Positions 1-8,786 of a stretch of DNA of 64,000 bases are shown here, in pieces. A program made the translations under genes and the position numbers. Positions within the stretch are counted from its first letter, which is position 1. Each line of letters opens with the position of its first letter. The DNA comes from Snodgrassella sp945267035 (GTDB lineage: Bacteria; Pseudomonadota; Gammaproteobacteria; Burkholderiales; Neisseriaceae): contig NZ_JAFNPF010000001.1 in NCBI RefSeq assembly GCF_026535915.1, positions 1,550,001-1,614,000 of the forward strand, given 5' to 3'. Under the pieces are notes generated by a model that saw only the letters and a program-made list of their open reading frames with translations, was not told the origin of the DNA and ran no database searches.

Positions 1-82
1 AAAAAAATTTTGGTTTTGATGAACCGAAAACTTGATCTATGGACTATACTATTTATTCTTCTTCCATTGCCGAAAATCCATT

Positions 83-1246
83 ATGCGTATTGAAAAAGAA
101 AAACCAGATAGATATGCAATAAATAGTGTAGGTATCGTCACTCCGCAAAAATACACTTTTGATACCCCGTTAAAGCTTCAGAATGGTCAAACTTTACCTC
201 AATTCGAATTGATGGTGGAAACCTATGGCACGCTTAACGCCAAAAAAAATAATGCGCTGTTGATCTGCCACGCCCTTTCCGGCAATCATCACGTAGCCGG
301 TTATCACAGCCATACCGATAAGTACCCTGGCTGGTGGGATAATATGGTAGGACCTGGTAAACCTGTGGACACCGATCAGTTTTTTGTGGTTGGCTTAAAT
401 AACTTGGGTGGCTGCCATGGCAGCAGTGGACCATTAAGCATCGATCCGCAAACTAAGCAACCGTATGGAGCCAACTTTCCCTTAGTAACGGTTAAAGACT
501 GGGTTAATAGTCAGCTTATGTTGGCTGACCGATTAGGGATTAAACAATGGGCGGCAGTAATGGGCGGTAGCTTAGGTGGCATGCAGGCTTTGCAATGGGC
601 AATCGATCAGCCAGAAAAGTTACGACATGCCTTAATTATTGCCTCTGCGCCTAAATTATCTACTCAGAATATAGCCTTCAATGATGTAGCTCGTCAGGCT
701 ATTTTAACTGATCCTGATTTTTGTCAGGGACATTATCAGCGGCAAAATCTTCTGCCTCGACGTGGTTTAAGAATAGCCCGAATGATGGGGCACATCACGT
801 ATTTGGCTGAAGATGGTTTAGGAAAAAAATTTGGTCGTCAGATGCAGCAGGATCAATACCAATATGATTACAATAGCGAGTTTGCCGTTGAATCTTATTT
901 ACGCTATCAAGGTGAGAAATTTGCCGATGCTTTTGATGCCAACAGTTACTTACTAATGACGAAGGCTTTGGACTACTTCGATCCTGCGCGTGATTATGAT
1001 GGCGATTTAGTTAAAGCCGTTGAGCAGATTCAAGCTAAAACTTTTATTGCCAGTTTTAGCAGTGACTGGCGTTTTTCTCCTCAAAGATCTCGTGAACTTC
1101 TTGATGCCTTGGTGGCAGCCAACAAGCCAGTGCAGTATATTGCTTTGGAATCGGCCAATGGTCATGATGCTTTTTTAATGGACGATCCACATTATCAAAG
1201 CGCCATTCGCATTTATTTTAATCGTATAGCACAGGAGCTGGTATGA
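83..1246 (+). CDS. metX: Homoserine O-acyltransferase MetX
   Basis: Transfers an acyl group (acetyl or succinyl; I cannot tell which from sequence alone) to homoserine, the first committed step of methionine synthesis, in the cytoplasm. It is an alpha/beta hydrolase fold protein of 387 residues. The nucleophile elbow GGSLGGMQA lies around Ser163, and the C-terminal SSDWRFSP and NGHDAF motifs supply the expected catalytic Asp and His. An in-frame TTG at 32 would add 17 hydrophobic residues; I chose the ATG at 83 because the family starts close to this point. The stop overlaps the metW start (ATGA), so the two are translationally coupled. Identification is firm, acyl-donor preference is not. 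Confidence 0.93.
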   Translation: MRIEKEKPDRYAINSVGIVTPQKYTFDTPLKLQNGQTLPQFELMVETYGTLNAKKNNALLICHALSGNHHVAGYHSHTDKYPGWWDNMVGPGKPVDTDQFFVVGLNNLGGCHGSSGPLSIDPQTKQPYGANFPLVTVKDWVNSQLMLADRLGIKQWAAVMGGSLGGMQALQWAIDQPEKLRHALIIASAPKLSTQNIAFNDVARQAILTDPDFCQGHYQRQNLLPRRGLRIARMMGHITYLAEDGLGKKFGRQMQQDQYQYDYNSEFAVESYLRYQGEKFADAFDANSYLLMTKALDYFDPARDYDGDLVKAVEQIQAKTFIASFSSDWRFSPQRSRELLDALVAANKPVQYIALESANGHDAFLMDDPHYQSAIRIYFNRIAQELV

Positions 1247-1845
1247 ACACCATTTCAGCACTACCATCGTTACGCAGTGATCTGCAGCTTATCTTTGACT
1301 GGATACAGCCTGAAAGCAGTGTGCTTGATTTGGGCTGTGCCGATGGCTCATTGTTAGCCGCATTGATGAAATATAAAAACTGCCAAGGCTATGGACTGGA
1401 AATTGATACCGAATACGTTCTGGCTGCCATGCAGCGAGGAATAAATGTTATTCAAGCTGATCTAGAGGCCGGTTTGCTCCATTTTAATGATCACAGTTTT
1501 GATGTCATTGTTTTGAGCCAAACGATTCAATCGATGCAAAATACTGAACAGATATTGTGTGAAATGAAGCGTGTGGCCAAAGAGGCCATTGTCACCTTTC
1601 CTAATTTTGGCTATTGGCGCAACCGTTTACAGATCTGCTTTGGTGGACATATGCCGGTTTCTGAACGTATGCCTTATCAATGGTATAACACTCCTAATAT
1701 TCATTGGTGCACATTACAGGATTTTGAACAATTATGTGCTGATAATCATCTCGTCATCAATGAACGCGCGGTCATGAGCGGCAATCGCCGCATTGGTTTG
1801 TGGCCAAATTTGCTCGGTAGTCTGGCTTTTTATCGGATTGGTTGA
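1243..1845 (+). CDS. metW: Methionine biosynthesis protein MetW
   Basis: A 200-residue SAM-dependent methyltransferase-fold protein that accompanies MetX in many proteobacteria and is thought to activate or stabilise homoserine acylation. The SAM-binding motif I, VLDLGCADGSLL, is near residues 28-39. The motif FPNFGYWRNRLQ in the middle and MSGNRRIGLWPNL at the C-terminus are typical of MetW. Its ATG overlaps the metX stop codon by four bases, so it is co-translated with metX. The assignment is strong because of the pairing; the biochemical activity of the family is less well settled. Confidence 0.92.
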   Translation: MNTISALPSLRSDLQLIFDWIQPESSVLDLGCADGSLLAALMKYKNCQGYGLEIDTEYVLAAMQRGINVIQADLEAGLLHFNDHSFDVIVLSQTIQSMQNTEQILCEMKRVAKEAIVTFPNFGYWRNRLQICFGGHMPVSERMPYQWYNTPNIHWCTLQDFEQLCADNHLVINERAVMSGNRRIGLWPNLLGSLAFYRIG

Positions 1846-2348
1846 GTAAAGTTGCGACTCTGCTATGTTAAAGTATTTATTGCCAAATCCGTAGTAATCC
1901 AATTCATGTCATGCATTAATTTTCAATCGTCGCTTTCCTTAATGCCATAACCTGAATTTCATGGATTCAGCTTTGTGAAATTGAGGAAAAACTTAACAAA
2001 TGCTGCAATTTAAGCTTGAAGAATATTTGGAATTTTGTCTGTAAATTAAAAATCAAAGCTATTTAAATTTCCTGAAAATTCAATAGGTAAATCAATTAAA
2101 ATTGGTTTTTTCAACTCTATAACTATATGATGAACTGATATGTTCAATGGAATAATGAATCAAGAATAGGTGTTTATTCAGTATAAATCAGCTTAGCAGA
2201 ATGAGGGTTGGCACATTTAGGTTTTATTTTTACAAATATTCAATATCAGGCACTTTATGCGCTATATCATCAGGTAGTGATGGTCGAATTAATGCGGTCT
2301 GAGCTGATTTATGCGAAAATTGGCAATTATTTTAATCAGTATACAATA
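1846..2348. other. Intergenic region, metW to argS
   Basis: About 500 AT-rich bases without a credible gene. A weak hairpin (CTGAAT at 1952-1957, ATTCAG at 1965-1970) followed by CTTT could end metW transcription. The reading frame of argS stays open back to 2208, but the extra residues have no family counterpart and no good ribosome binding site. I see no T-box or other leader structure. Confidence 0.5.
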
Positions 2349-4070
2349 ATGAAACTACACCAACTTGTTGCGACCGAAGTTGAAAAAGCATTTGCATCTA
2401 ATGGGCTGCAAGACTGTCCAATTATTTTGCAAGTAGCTAAAAATCATGATTTTGGTGATTATCAGATTAATGGCGTCATGCCTGCTGCCAAAAAAAGCCA
2501 GCAAAATCCGCGTGAATTAGCACAGAAAATTGCCCTCTCATTAGCCAACAATAGCATCATTGCCTCTGCTGAAGTAGCGGGTCCAGGTTTTATTAATCTG
2601 CGCTTACATAGTGAAATGCTGGCTCAGCACCTCCAAGCAGCCTTACAGGATGAACATTTGGGGGTAAATCGCACCGCAGAGCCTAAAACCGCGATTATCG
2701 ATTACTCTTCCCCCAACTTGGCCAAAGAAATGCATGTTGGTCACCTGCGCTCCAGTATTATCGGGGACAGTTTGAATCGTATTTTGTCTTTTCTTGGTCA
2801 CCAAGTGATAGCTCAGAATCACGTTGGCGATTGGGGTACTCAGTTTGGCATGCTGGTAGCCTATTTATATGAACAAAATCAGAATGGTCGAGCAGACTTG
2901 GAACTGACTGATTTGGAACGGTTCTACCGCGATGCCAAAAAACGTTTTGATGAAGATGAAAAATTTGCCGATACTGCCCGCGAATATGTAGTCAAATTAC
3001 AAGGTGGTGATCCAAGTGTATTGCAACTATGGCAACAATTCGTCACCACATCTTTGCAGCATGCGCAATCTGTCTATCAGCTTTTGGGTTTGAAATTGTC
3101 ACCCGCCGATGTGACTGGAGAATCTTTCTATAATGACCAGTTACAACCCACTGTTGACGAATTAATGGCTAAAGGCATTGCTGTGGATAGCGATGGTGCC
3201 AAAGTCGTTTTTCTGGATGAATTTAAGAATCCGGATGGCGAACCGGCTGCATTCGTTATTCAGAAAAAAGATGGCGGTTTTCTTTACGCCAGCACTGATT
3301 TAGCTTGCCTGCGCTACCGCATCAATACGTTGCATGGCAATCGGCTGATGTATGTGGTTGATGCCAGACAAAGTTTGCATTTTAATGAGCTGTTTACTAT
3401 TGCCCGTCAAGCTGGATGGCTACCGGATAATGTGGTTGCAGAACACATCGCTTTTGGCACCATGATGGGTAAAGATGGTAAACCCTTCAAAACCCGCAGT
3501 GGTGACACCATTAAATTAATGGATCTCTTGAATGAAGCCATTGTTCGGGCAAAATCTTTAGTTGCCAGCAAAAATCCCGATCTTAGTGATGAAGAGATCA
3601 GTCACATAGGTCATGTAGTTGGCATTGGTGCCGTTAAATATGCCGATTTGAGTAAAAATCGTACCAGTGACTATATATTTGATTGGGACAGCATGCTGTC
3701 GTTTGAAGGTAATACCGCCCCCTATCTGCAATATGCTTATACCCGTGTACAAAGCGTCTTTCGCAAAGCTGGTGCATGGGATCAAGGTGCTGATATTAGT
3801 ATTACTGCACCGCTTGAGCATCAATTGGCGCTGGAATTACTCAAATTCGAGGATGTGCTGAATAACACCGCCGATACTTCATACCCGCATTATCTGGCCA
3901 ACTATCTGTATCAGCTAGCCACTCTTTTCAGTCGCTTCTATGAAGCATGCCCTATTCTGAAAGCAGACGAACAGGTACGAGCCAGTCGCTTGCAACTAAC
4001 GCGCTTAACCGGTCTTACTTTAAAACATGGTTTGGATCTGTTGGGAATTGATACATTAGATATGATGTAA
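2349..4070 (+). CDS. argS: Arginyl-tRNA synthetase, copy 1
   Basis: Charges tRNA-Arg with arginine. It is a class I synthetase of 573 residues. The N-terminal Add1-like domain contains FGDYQINGVMPAAK, the HIGH-type signature is HVGH in AKEMHVGHLRSS, and the segment GTMMGKDGKPFKTRSG occupies the KMSKS-equivalent region. The C-terminal half is the anticodon-binding DALR domain and ends LGIDTLDMM. The start is set at ATG 2349 (MKLHQLV), matching copy 2; an open extension to 2208 is rejected. A second full-length copy lies downstream beyond a tRNA-Leu gene, so one of the two is dispensable or specialised. Confidence 0.95.
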   Translation: MKLHQLVATEVEKAFASNGLQDCPIILQVAKNHDFGDYQINGVMPAAKKSQQNPRELAQKIALSLANNSIIASAEVAGPGFINLRLHSEMLAQHLQAALQDEHLGVNRTAEPKTAIIDYSSPNLAKEMHVGHLRSSIIGDSLNRILSFLGHQVIAQNHVGDWGTQFGMLVAYLYEQNQNGRADLELTDLERFYRDAKKRFDEDEKFADTAREYVVKLQGGDPSVLQLWQQFVTTSLQHAQSVYQLLGLKLSPADVTGESFYNDQLQPTVDELMAKGIAVDSDGAKVVFLDEFKNPDGEPAAFVIQKKDGGFLYASTDLACLRYRINTLHGNRLMYVVDARQSLHFNELFTIARQAGWLPDNVVAEHIAFGTMMGKDGKPFKTRSGDTIKLMDLLNEAIVRAKSLVASKNPDLSDEEISHIGHVVGIGAVKYADLSKNRTSDYIFDWDSMLSFEGNTAPYLQYAYTRVQSVFRKAGAWDQGADISITAPLEHQLALELLKFEDVLNNTADTSYPHYLANYLYQLATLFSRFYEACPILKADEQVRASRLQLTRLTGLTLKHGLDLLGIDTLDMM

Positions 4071-4131
4071 TCTTCGCTTGGAAACTGAGCCGGATTAAGT
4101 TAAAGAGTAATAAGCTTAATTTCAATGATAT

Positions 4132-4162
4132 GCTGCCAAGCCTATAAATTTTTCTTGGCAGC
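4132..4162 (+). terminator. Hairpin after argS copy 1
   Basis: Arms GCTGCCAAG (4132-4140) and CTTGGCAGC (4154-4162) form a perfect 9-bp stem with a 13-base loop. No T-run follows, so it is a weak or non-classical terminator. The right arm also contains the -35 element of the tRNA-Leu promoter. Confidence 0.45.
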
Positions 4163-4183
4163 CATCTTAAATTACTCTATAAT
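4155..4183 (+). promoter_or_regulatory. Promoter of tRNA-Leu
   Basis: TTGGCA (4155-4160), 17-base spacer, and a perfect TATAAT (4178-4183). This predicts transcription from about 4190, some 25 bases ahead of the tRNA. It is one of the best sigma-70-type promoters in the window. Confidence 0.7.
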
Positions 4184-4214
4184 CCATGTTCTTCAATTCA
4201 AGCCGAATTGAAAT

Positions 4215-4299
4215 GCGGATATGGCGAAATTGGTAGACGCACCAGATTTAGGTTCTGGCGCCGAAAGGTGTAAGAGTTCGAGTCTCTTTATCCGCACCA
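4215..4299 (+). tRNA. tRNA-Leu (anticodon UAG)
   Basis: The 7-bp acceptor stem is GCGGATA/TATCCGC. The anticodon stem CCAGA/TCTGG closes a 7-base loop TTTAGGT with anticodon TAG. A long class II variable arm is present and CCA is encoded. It sits alone between the two argS genes with its own promoter and terminator. Confidence 0.96.
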
Positions 4300-4307
4300 C
4301 GAATATT

Positions 4308-4342
4308 AAAAGATATCTTAAATACTTAAGATATCTTTTTTT
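4308..4342 (+). terminator. Terminator of tRNA-Leu
   Basis: A 13-bp perfect stem, AAAGATATCTTAA (4309-4321) with TTAAGATATCTTT (4326-4338), has a 4-base loop and continues into a T-run. It is a classical intrinsic terminator eight bases after the tRNA. Confidence 0.85.
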
Positions 4343-4655
4343 ATTTCTACATCCTTCATCAAGATGGTTCACTTTCTTTAATTTTTTCGCGATTTTTAAT
4401 GCTGCTAGTTGCTTTCATGTAAACGCTAATGTCAAAATTGAGATTATTTTGCTCTCCGAGTAGTTTCCCTGAGAATCATTTCATCGATCATAACCAGCAT
4501 CAATCAACTTCAACCAAGCAAGACCTTTTTCCTACAAGTGGAATATCTTTGACATTCAGCAATCGAATAGCAAAATATCAAAAATAATTAGAATTTATTA
4601 GCAATCAACTCATGCTATACATAGTCATATAAATAAAATAATTAGGGGCTGTGTC
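4343..4655. other. Intergenic region before argS copy 2
   Basis: Some 310 AT-rich bases without a gene. Separate expression of argS copy 2 must start here, but I cannot single out one promoter. The ribosome binding site AGGGG lies at about 4644-4648. Confidence 0.4.
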
Positions 4656-6392
4656 ATGCAATTACACAAATTGTTAAATAGTTATGTCATTAATGCTTTT
4701 AAAAGTTGTGATTTAGCCGACTTTCCGACGCTGTTATACCCAGCATCAAAAGCAGAATTTGGACATTATCAAATTAATGGCGCCATGGGGGCGGCAAAGG
4801 CGTTAAAAACCAATCCAAGAGTATTAGCTGAAAGAATAGTCAGCCATCTTATGCCCTTAAAAGATGCCGGCATGGTTAATGCTATTGAGATCGTCGGCGC
4901 TGGCTTCATCAATATTGTTCTGTCGGGGGAATTTCTTAGCCAGCAAGCTTTGGATATTTTACAGGATGATCGATTGGGGATAGCTAAACAATCTCGACAA
5001 ATCATACCGATTGATTACCCCTCTGCGAATTTAGCCAAGGAGATGCATGTAGGCCACCTACGCGCCAGCATAATCGGTGATGCTTTAAATAGGGTTTTAA
5101 GATTTTTGGGTCACGATGCGTTTAGTCAGGATCATGTTGGTGATTGGGGCACTCAGTTTGGCATGTTAATTACTTATATGGTTGAAACGGAAAAGGTCGG
5201 ACAAAGTCAGGTTGCTTTGGCTGATCTGGAGGGATTTTATCGCAATGCCAAAAAACGTTTTGAAGAATCGGAAGAATTTGCTAATACGGCCAGAAGCTAT
5301 GTTGTGCTATTACAAAAAGGAGATGAAAAGGTATTGGCACTGTGGCGCCGTTTTGTCCAAGTATCACAAAAGCATTGCCTTGAAGTGTACCAAAAACTGG
5401 GTTTATTGGTTGATGCGAGTAATTTGCAAGGTGAATCTAGCTATAATGATGATTTACAGACCACTGTGGATGAACTCATACAACAAGGTATTGCCGTAGA
5501 TAGTGATGGCGCAAAGGTGGTATTTCTGGATGAAATTCGTGATAAAAACGGTCAGCCAACGCCCTTCATTATTCAAAAAAGCGATGGTGGTTTTCTCTAT
5601 TCTACTACTGATCTGGCTTGTATACGCTATCGTGTCAGACAATTGAAAGCGGATCGAATTTTATACGTGGTTGATGTACGTCAGAGCTTACACTTTAAGG
5701 AATTATTTACTACTGCACGCCAAGCTGGCTTCGCTCCTGAAGAGGTTAGCTTAGAACATGTTGCTTTTGGTACGATGATGGGCAAAGATGGCAAACCATT
5801 CAAAACCCGTGAGGGTAACACGGTAAAATTGATTGATTTGTTAAATGAAGCAATTCAACGTGCCAAAGAATTGGTCTGTGCCAAAAATTCTGATTTGACC
5901 GCAGAAGAAATCAAGACTATTTCTCACGCCATCGGCATCTCTTCAATCAAATATGCCGATTTATCCAAAAATCGAACCAGTGATTATGTTTTTAACTGGG
6001 AAAGCATGCTGTCTTTTGAAGGCAATACCGCACCGTATTTGCAATACGCCTATACGCGTATTCATAGTCTGTTGCTCAAGGGCGGCCAAACGCTGGAATC
6101 CGATCTAGATAGCCGAATTTATGCGCATGAAAAAGAAGAACAAAATCTTTTGTGCTTATTACTGCAATTTGAAGATATTATTCTATCGGTAGCCAAAGAT
6201 TGTATGCCACACTATTTGGCTAACTATTTATTTCAACTTGCTACGCAGTTTTCGAAGTTTTATGAGAAATTTCCAATATTGAAAGCACAAAATGACATTA
6301 GAAAAAGTCGACTACAAATAGCTAGATTAACGGCCAAAACGTTAAAACTGGGTATGAATATGTTGGGACTGGAAGTTTTAGATAAAATGTAA
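4656..6392 (+). CDS. argS: Arginyl-tRNA synthetase, copy 2
   Basis: A second complete class I arginyl-tRNA synthetase of 578 residues, collinear with copy 1 along its whole length. It keeps FGHYQINGAMGAAK in the N-terminal domain, the HVGH signature in AKEMHVGHLRAS, GTMMGKDGKPFKTREG, and the DALR anticodon-binding C-terminus. None of the signature residues I can check is lost, so it should be active. It differs from copy 1 at many positions, so this is not a recent duplication. It sits next to the Lrp-type regulator and the arginine deiminase genes, suggesting a role tied to changing arginine supply or resistance to an ArgRS inhibitor; that is inference. Confidence 0.94.
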   Translation: MQLHKLLNSYVINAFKSCDLADFPTLLYPASKAEFGHYQINGAMGAAKALKTNPRVLAERIVSHLMPLKDAGMVNAIEIVGAGFINIVLSGEFLSQQALDILQDDRLGIAKQSRQIIPIDYPSANLAKEMHVGHLRASIIGDALNRVLRFLGHDAFSQDHVGDWGTQFGMLITYMVETEKVGQSQVALADLEGFYRNAKKRFEESEEFANTARSYVVLLQKGDEKVLALWRRFVQVSQKHCLEVYQKLGLLVDASNLQGESSYNDDLQTTVDELIQQGIAVDSDGAKVVFLDEIRDKNGQPTPFIIQKSDGGFLYSTTDLACIRYRVRQLKADRILYVVDVRQSLHFKELFTTARQAGFAPEEVSLEHVAFGTMMGKDGKPFKTREGNTVKLIDLLNEAIQRAKELVCAKNSDLTAEEIKTISHAIGISSIKYADLSKNRTSDYVFNWESMLSFEGNTAPYLQYAYTRIHSLLLKGGQTLESDLDSRIYAHEKEEQNLLCLLLQFEDIILSVAKDCMPHYLANYLFQLATQFSKFYEKFPILKAQNDIRKSRLQIARLTAKTLKLGMNMLGLEVLDKM

Positions 6393-6398
6393 CTGATG

Positions 6399-6429
6399 AA
6401 AAGCCTGAATCTTCAGGCTTTATTTTTAT
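6399..6429. terminator. Bidirectional terminator, argS copy 2 / Lrp-type regulator
   Basis: Stem AAGCCTGAA (6401-6409) with TTCAGGCTT (6412-6420), flanked by A-rich sequence on the left and TATTTTTATT on the right. It lies between two convergent genes and can serve both. Confidence 0.75.
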
Positions 6430-6435
6430 TGGGAT

Positions 6436-6900
6436 TCAAATATCGATTTCTGTTGTCCATTTAACTACTTGCAAAGGTATTTCCGTTCGAATACTACAAA
6501 CACCAGGTAATAGAGCTAAGGTATGCACCTGAAAATTTCGGTATTCTTCTAAATCTTCACAGATGACTCGAAGTAAAAAGTCATTTTCTCCAGCCATCAC
6601 GTAACACTCTTGTATTTGTGACAATAATTTCACTTCGTAGATAAATCTTTCAATGGCAGCCGAGCTGTTATTAAATATATCAACTTTTATTCTGACATAA
6701 ACGATCAATTGTTTGTTGATGGCTTTTTTGTCGAGTAATGCTACGTATTGTTTAATAAAACCGGATTCTTCGAGTATTTTCACCCGGCGCAAACAAGGGG
6801 AAGGTGATAAACCCACTTTTTTGGCCAGTTCGTTATTTTGGATATTTCCTTCCCGCTGTAGTGTTCTTAATATTCTCTTATCAATGTTATCCAGTTTCAT
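6436..6900 (-). CDS. Lrp/AsnC-family transcriptional regulator
   Basis: A 154-residue protein of the feast/famine regulator family. The N-terminal winged helix (about residues 1-60) contains LDNIDKRILRTLQREG and the recognition segment LAKKVGLSPSPCLRRVKILEESG. The C-terminal RAM effector-binding domain (about 65-145) includes CYVMAGENDFLLRV. The start is preceded by GGGG eight bases upstream. It is divergent from arcA across a 619-base region, so it probably responds to an amino acid and controls the arginine deiminase locus, itself, or argS copy 2. The actual ligand cannot be read from the sequence. Confidence 0.9.
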   Translation of the reverse strand: MKLDNIDKRILRTLQREGNIQNNELAKKVGLSPSPCLRRVKILEESGFIKQYVALLDKKAINKQLIVYVRIKVDIFNNSSAAIERFIYEVKLLSQIQECYVMAGENDFLLRVICEDLEEYRNFQVHTLALLPGVCSIRTEIPLQVVKWTTEIDI

Positions 6901-6966
6901 TGTTAATACCCCATTGTTAATATTGCAGTTACAAAGGAAATGATGTCGCTTGTTTAGGTTATTTAT

Positions 6967-6980
6967 TTGATCGGTATCAT
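6967..6980. promoter_or_regulatory. Candidate FNR/ANR-type site
   Basis: TTGATCGGTATCAT matches the FNR consensus TTGAT-N4-ATCAA at nine of ten defined positions. Anaerobic control of arginine deiminase genes by FNR/ANR is known in other proteobacteria. The site is 67 bases from the regulator start but about 540 from arcA, so it may act on the regulator. Confidence 0.4.
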
Positions 6981-7035
6981 TTTGCTTGTACCTTATATGG
7001 ACAATAGTTCAGATTAATGAAGTTATATTTTATTT

Positions 7036-7050
7036 TATGCAAATGGCATA
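7036..7050. promoter_or_regulatory. Candidate Lrp-type operator
   Basis: TATGC-AAATG-GCATA is a 15-base palindrome with perfect 5-base arms and an AT-rich 5-base centre, the general form of Lrp/AsnC sites. It lies in the divergent region next to an Lrp-family gene. A single short palindrome in AT-rich DNA can be chance. Confidence 0.3.
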
Positions 7051-7519
7051 TTGGCTTTAGTAAACGTTATATATATCCTTTTGTTTTATTTAATCTTAGG
7101 ATGGATAAATGCTTTATTTATTGCGATACAGCTAGAGGTGATCGAATTTAGTACTGTGCCCTAGCATGCATGACCAGTTATAACCAGCTTAAAAAAACTG
7201 TTTATCAGATTGCTGATGCTTAAACTGAAACTGGAAAGTCACTGTATTGCAAACTGGTTCAAACATGATATTCAGCTAATTTATTTATCAAATTAAAATA
7301 ATTGTGGTGTAAAAAAACAGAATTATCAACTTATTTTCAGCACAATTTAGCTCGAAATTTAAAATTAATATCCGATTTCAGCAATCAGAAATTCTCTGAA
7401 ATTAAATTGCAAAATATATACCATCTAGATAGTTTAAAAAATTAAATTTCAACGCTTTACCGACATAATTACCACGCGACGGAGGTTTCATATTAAACAA
7501 TAATTTAAGGATAATAATA

Positions 7520-8764
7520 ATGTCAGAAAAATTCGGTGTGAACTCAGAATGCGGTAAATTACGAAGTGTGATGGTATGCCGTCCTAATTTAGCTCATAGC
7601 AGACTGACTCCTTCAAATTGCCACCAACTTTTGTTTGATGATGTTATTTGGGTTGAAAAGGCTCAACGTGATCATGATAATTTCGTCAAAATTATGACAG
7701 ATCGTGGTATCCACGTTATCGATGCGAATGATGCACTGAAACAAGTATTAGAAAATAAAGAACATCGAAATTGGATTCTTGATCGTCTGCTGGTTCCGCA
7801 AAATATCGGAACACATATGCTCAACGATGTTTATGCATGGTTAAATGAATTACCCGCCCCAGCATTATCTACTTATCTCTTTGGCGGTATCACCAAGGGA
7901 GATTTACCCTTCAAATCGAACATTGATCTGATGTTCAACTATATGTGTGAGGATGATTTTTTAATCCCGCCAATTCCCAATGCGCTTTTCCAACGTGATC
8001 CAAGCTGCTGGATTTATGGTGGTGTCAATTTAAATCCGATGTATTGGAACGCTCGCCGTCCGGAAACGCTGATTATGAGAGCCATTTATAAATTCCATTC
8101 CTATTTTGCCGGCAAAGCCAAAATCTGGTGGGGAGACACTGACGAAAATACGGGCTCTTTATCTATTGAAGGCGGAGATGTCATGCCTATTGGTAATGGG
8201 GTGGTTTTAATCGGTATGGGGGAACGAACAAATCCTCAAGCAGTCTCGCAGTTAGCCAAGAGTATTTGCGGAAAAGAGAACGGAGCAACCAGAGTAATCG
8301 CTTGCCAGATGCCTAAATCCAGAGCGGCAATGCACTTAGATACCGTATTTTCGATGTTGGACTATGATTTATTCTCGGTTTTCCCGGAAGTGGTGGATCA
8401 GATTAAATGCTATAGCTTGTATATAAAAAATGGCGAAGAAGAGATCACTATTGAAGAACATAAAGATCAGCATTTTGTCGATGTGGTTGCTGAAGCGATG
8501 GGCAAGATATCAGGATCTCAAGTAACCCGTATTCAAACAGGCGGGGATAGTTTTCAAGCACAACGAGAACAATGGGATGATGCCAATAACGTCATCATGT
8601 TAGATCGTCGCATCTGTATCGCTTATGACCGCGATATTTATACCAATAACATTATGCGAGATCACGGTGTTGAAGTGCTTGAAGTGGATGCTGGTGAATT
8701 AGGGCGTGGTCGCGGTGGTGGCCATTGTATGACTTGTCCTATTAGTCGTGATGCAATTAATTAA
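7520..8764 (+). CDS. arcA: Arginine deiminase
   Basis: Hydrolyses arginine to citrulline and ammonia, the first step of the arginine deiminase pathway, which yields ATP and neutralises acid. It has 414 residues, the normal size. Visible motifs are FQRDPSCWIYGG (the FxRDP substrate loop), MHLDTVFSM with the catalytic His and Asp, and GGGHCMTCPISRD near the C-terminus, where the first Cys (about residue 403) is the expected nucleophile. The start has a clear AAGGA site. argF and arcC follow at 22 and 21 bases, so the three form an operon. Confidence 0.97.
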   Translation: MSEKFGVNSECGKLRSVMVCRPNLAHSRLTPSNCHQLLFDDVIWVEKAQRDHDNFVKIMTDRGIHVIDANDALKQVLENKEHRNWILDRLLVPQNIGTHMLNDVYAWLNELPAPALSTYLFGGITKGDLPFKSNIDLMFNYMCEDDFLIPPIPNALFQRDPSCWIYGGVNLNPMYWNARRPETLIMRAIYKFHSYFAGKAKIWWGDTDENTGSLSIEGGDVMPIGNGVVLIGMGERTNPQAVSQLAKSICGKENGATRVIACQMPKSRAAMHLDTVFSMLDYDLFSVFPEVVDQIKCYSLYIKNGEEEITIEEHKDQHFVDVVAEAMGKISGSQVTRIQTGGDSFQAQREQWDDANNVIMLDRRICIAYDRDIYTNNIMRDHGVEVLEVDAGELGRGRGGGHCMTCPISRDAIN

Positions 8765-8786
8765 TCAATAACAAAGGATATATATT

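Larger units (their letters stand above)
6901..7519. other. Divergent regulatory region, Lrp-type regulator / arcA
   Basis: A 619-base AT-rich region without a gene between the regulator and arcA. It holds an FNR-like site and a 15-base palindrome, listed separately. No strong -35/-10 pair is visible in front of arcA, which fits an activator-dependent promoter. The arcA ribosome binding site is AAGGA, ten bases before the ATG. Confidence 0.5.

Noticed and set aside
2208..2348. 47-residue N-terminal extension of argS copy 1
   Set aside because: No family counterpart, no good ribosome binding site, and copy 2 starts at the equivalent of ATG 2349.
1846..2348. T-box or amino acid riboswitch upstream of argS
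   Set aside because: No stem series or T-box sequence is visible, and such leaders are not expected in betaproteobacteria.
4221..4463. 80-codon ORF beginning MAKLVDAPDLGSG
   Set aside because: It is the commonly seen spurious translation of a tRNA-Leu gene and its terminator.
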